Shown in pieces: positions 63,517-64,000 of a stretch of 64,000 nt of DNA. The stretch is from Planctomycetales bacterium (lineage in GTDB: Bacteria; Planctomycetota; Planctomycetia; Planctomycetales; Planctomycetaceae), in assembly GCA_026400835.1 (NCBI GenBank), contig JAPLOA010000077.1, forward strand, positions 62,001 to 126,000. The letters run 5' to 3'. Positions within the stretch are counted from its first letter, which is position 1. Each line of letters opens with the position of its first letter. Made by a program: the position numbers and the translations under genes. Under the pieces are notes generated by a model, which saw only the letters and a list, made by a program, of their open reading frames with translations, did not search any database and was not told the DNA's origin.

Positions 63517-63666
63517 ATGCTTTGGACTATCTTCGTCATACTTCTTTTTCTTTGGGTACTGGGCATGGTGACATCGACCACTCTGGGCGGATTTATTCAC
63601 CTGCTACTGCTGATTGCCGTTGCCGTCGTGCTGATTCGAATCATTCAGGGCCGGCCGGTTGTGTAG
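63517..63666 (+). CDS. lmo0937-type mini membrane protein
   Basis: A 49-residue protein, MLWTIFVILLFLWVLGMVTS then TLGGFIHLLLLIAVAVVLIR. This matches the short lmo0937-type (DUF5670) two-helix membrane protein pattern. AAGGG lies upstream. Function unknown; such genes often accompany CsbD, DUF3309 and Dps genes. Confidence 0.8.
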   Translation: MLWTIFVILLFLWVLGMVTSTTLGGFIHLLLLIAVAVVLIRIIQGRPVV

Positions 63667-63768
63667 CCCGAATGGGTTGTTCTGTGTCGTTCGTATTTCT
63701 TTGCCGCGATGCATCGCAGCCATGCTGTGTATTTTCGGTCAGCCGTTGAATCGAAGGAGTCTGATCAC

Positions 63769-64000
63769 ATGCGAAGCACGGCCATGTTTGTAACAGGTAT
63801 TGTTCTGATCGCCGCTGGAACTCTGTTAGTTGCCTTTCGAGGCATTCCTTACACGAGTCGCGAAGTGATACTCAAAGTCGGAGCCTTGAATGCCACGGCC
63901 GAAACAGAGAAGACAAAACAAGTACCTCCAATTGTTACTGGTTCAATCATCGCCGGAGGAATCCTGCTTGTGATCGTGGGAGCAAGAAGGAGCCATGGCT
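63769..64000 (+). CDS. Small two-helix membrane protein, cut by window end
   Basis: An open frame from ATG 63769 with AAGGAG at 9 nt; 77 codons are visible. Helix FVTGIVLIAAGTLLVAFRGI, a periplasmic or cytoplasmic loop (YTSREVILKVGALNATAET), then helix IVTGSIIAGGILLVIVGA. The pattern resembles DUF3185-type small membrane proteins. The C-terminus lies outside the window. Confidence 0.7.
   Translation, partial: MRSTAMFVTGIVLIAAGTLLVAFRGIPYTSREVILKVGALNATAETEKTKQVPPIVTGSIIAGGILLVIVGARRSHG

Noticed and set aside
1-64000. tRNA, rRNA or other classical RNA genes
   Set aside because: No T-loop (GGTTCGAAT-type) with matching acceptor stems was found; the few TTCGAATC-like strings lie inside protein genes.

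Overview
The window looks like chromosome of a marine-type planctomycete (Planctomycetota; Pirellulales/Planctomycetales-like). This is inferred from gene content: a DUF1501 (Tat-exported) plus PSD1 cytochrome-type (DUF1549/DUF1553) pair, two long secreted sulfatases in tandem, a DUF1559 pseudopilin-like protein with a terminal H-x9-DG motif, many exported proteins of planctomycete type, and TTG/GTG starts with GGAG ribosome binding sites. No rRNA, tRNA or CRISPR was seen.

Layout. 0-13.7 kb: housekeeping and accessory metabolism (secreted NHL protein, a broken sulfotransferase, Kbl, adenylate kinase, C39-like protein and MFS, PfkB kinase, ThiC, Nudix hydrolase). 13.9-17.2 kb: a three-gene lipoprotein/pseudopilin/membrane-protein module whose first gene is split by an intact ISAs1-type element with a perfect 10-bp target duplication. 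17.3-28.2 kb: LeuB, an ATP-grasp enzyme, a zinc metallopeptidase with an MFS transporter, TruA, a TolC-like outer-membrane protein, the wreck of a DUF1501 gene, and a PanB-like enzyme. 28.7-40.4 kb: a secreted catabolic block with two paralogous sulfatases, the DUF1501/PSD1 pair and a large secreted protein. 41.2-42.7 kb: an IS3-family element beside a Fis-domain remnant.

42.7-64 kb is a stress and envelope island, almost all on the + strand. A histidine kinase and an NtrC-type regulator overlap by 4 nt. They are followed by two tandem 17-bp palindromes and a near-consensus sigma-54 promoter in front of a DegP/HtrA protease, a self-contained envelope-stress switch readable from sequence. Then come an MgtA-type P-type ATPase, a general-stress-17M-like membrane protein, Dps, a decayed RbbA/YhhJ-type exporter, CsrA, a His-rich exported protein, a SnoaL-like protein, a Gly-rich TPR protein, CsbD, YqjD/YqjE-like membrane proteins, paralogous small repeat proteins, DUF3309 and lmo0937-like mini membrane proteins and a two-domain lipoprotein.

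Three of the genes in this island are preceded, 48-80 nt upstream of the start, by versions of the same hairpin: an identical outer stem, an inner stem that differs in sequence but still pairs, and a T-run. This is the best candidate for an undescribed cis-regulatory RNA (or small-RNA terminator) family here. The window is also rich in gene decay: four pseudogenes are reconstructed below by recognising family motifs across frames.
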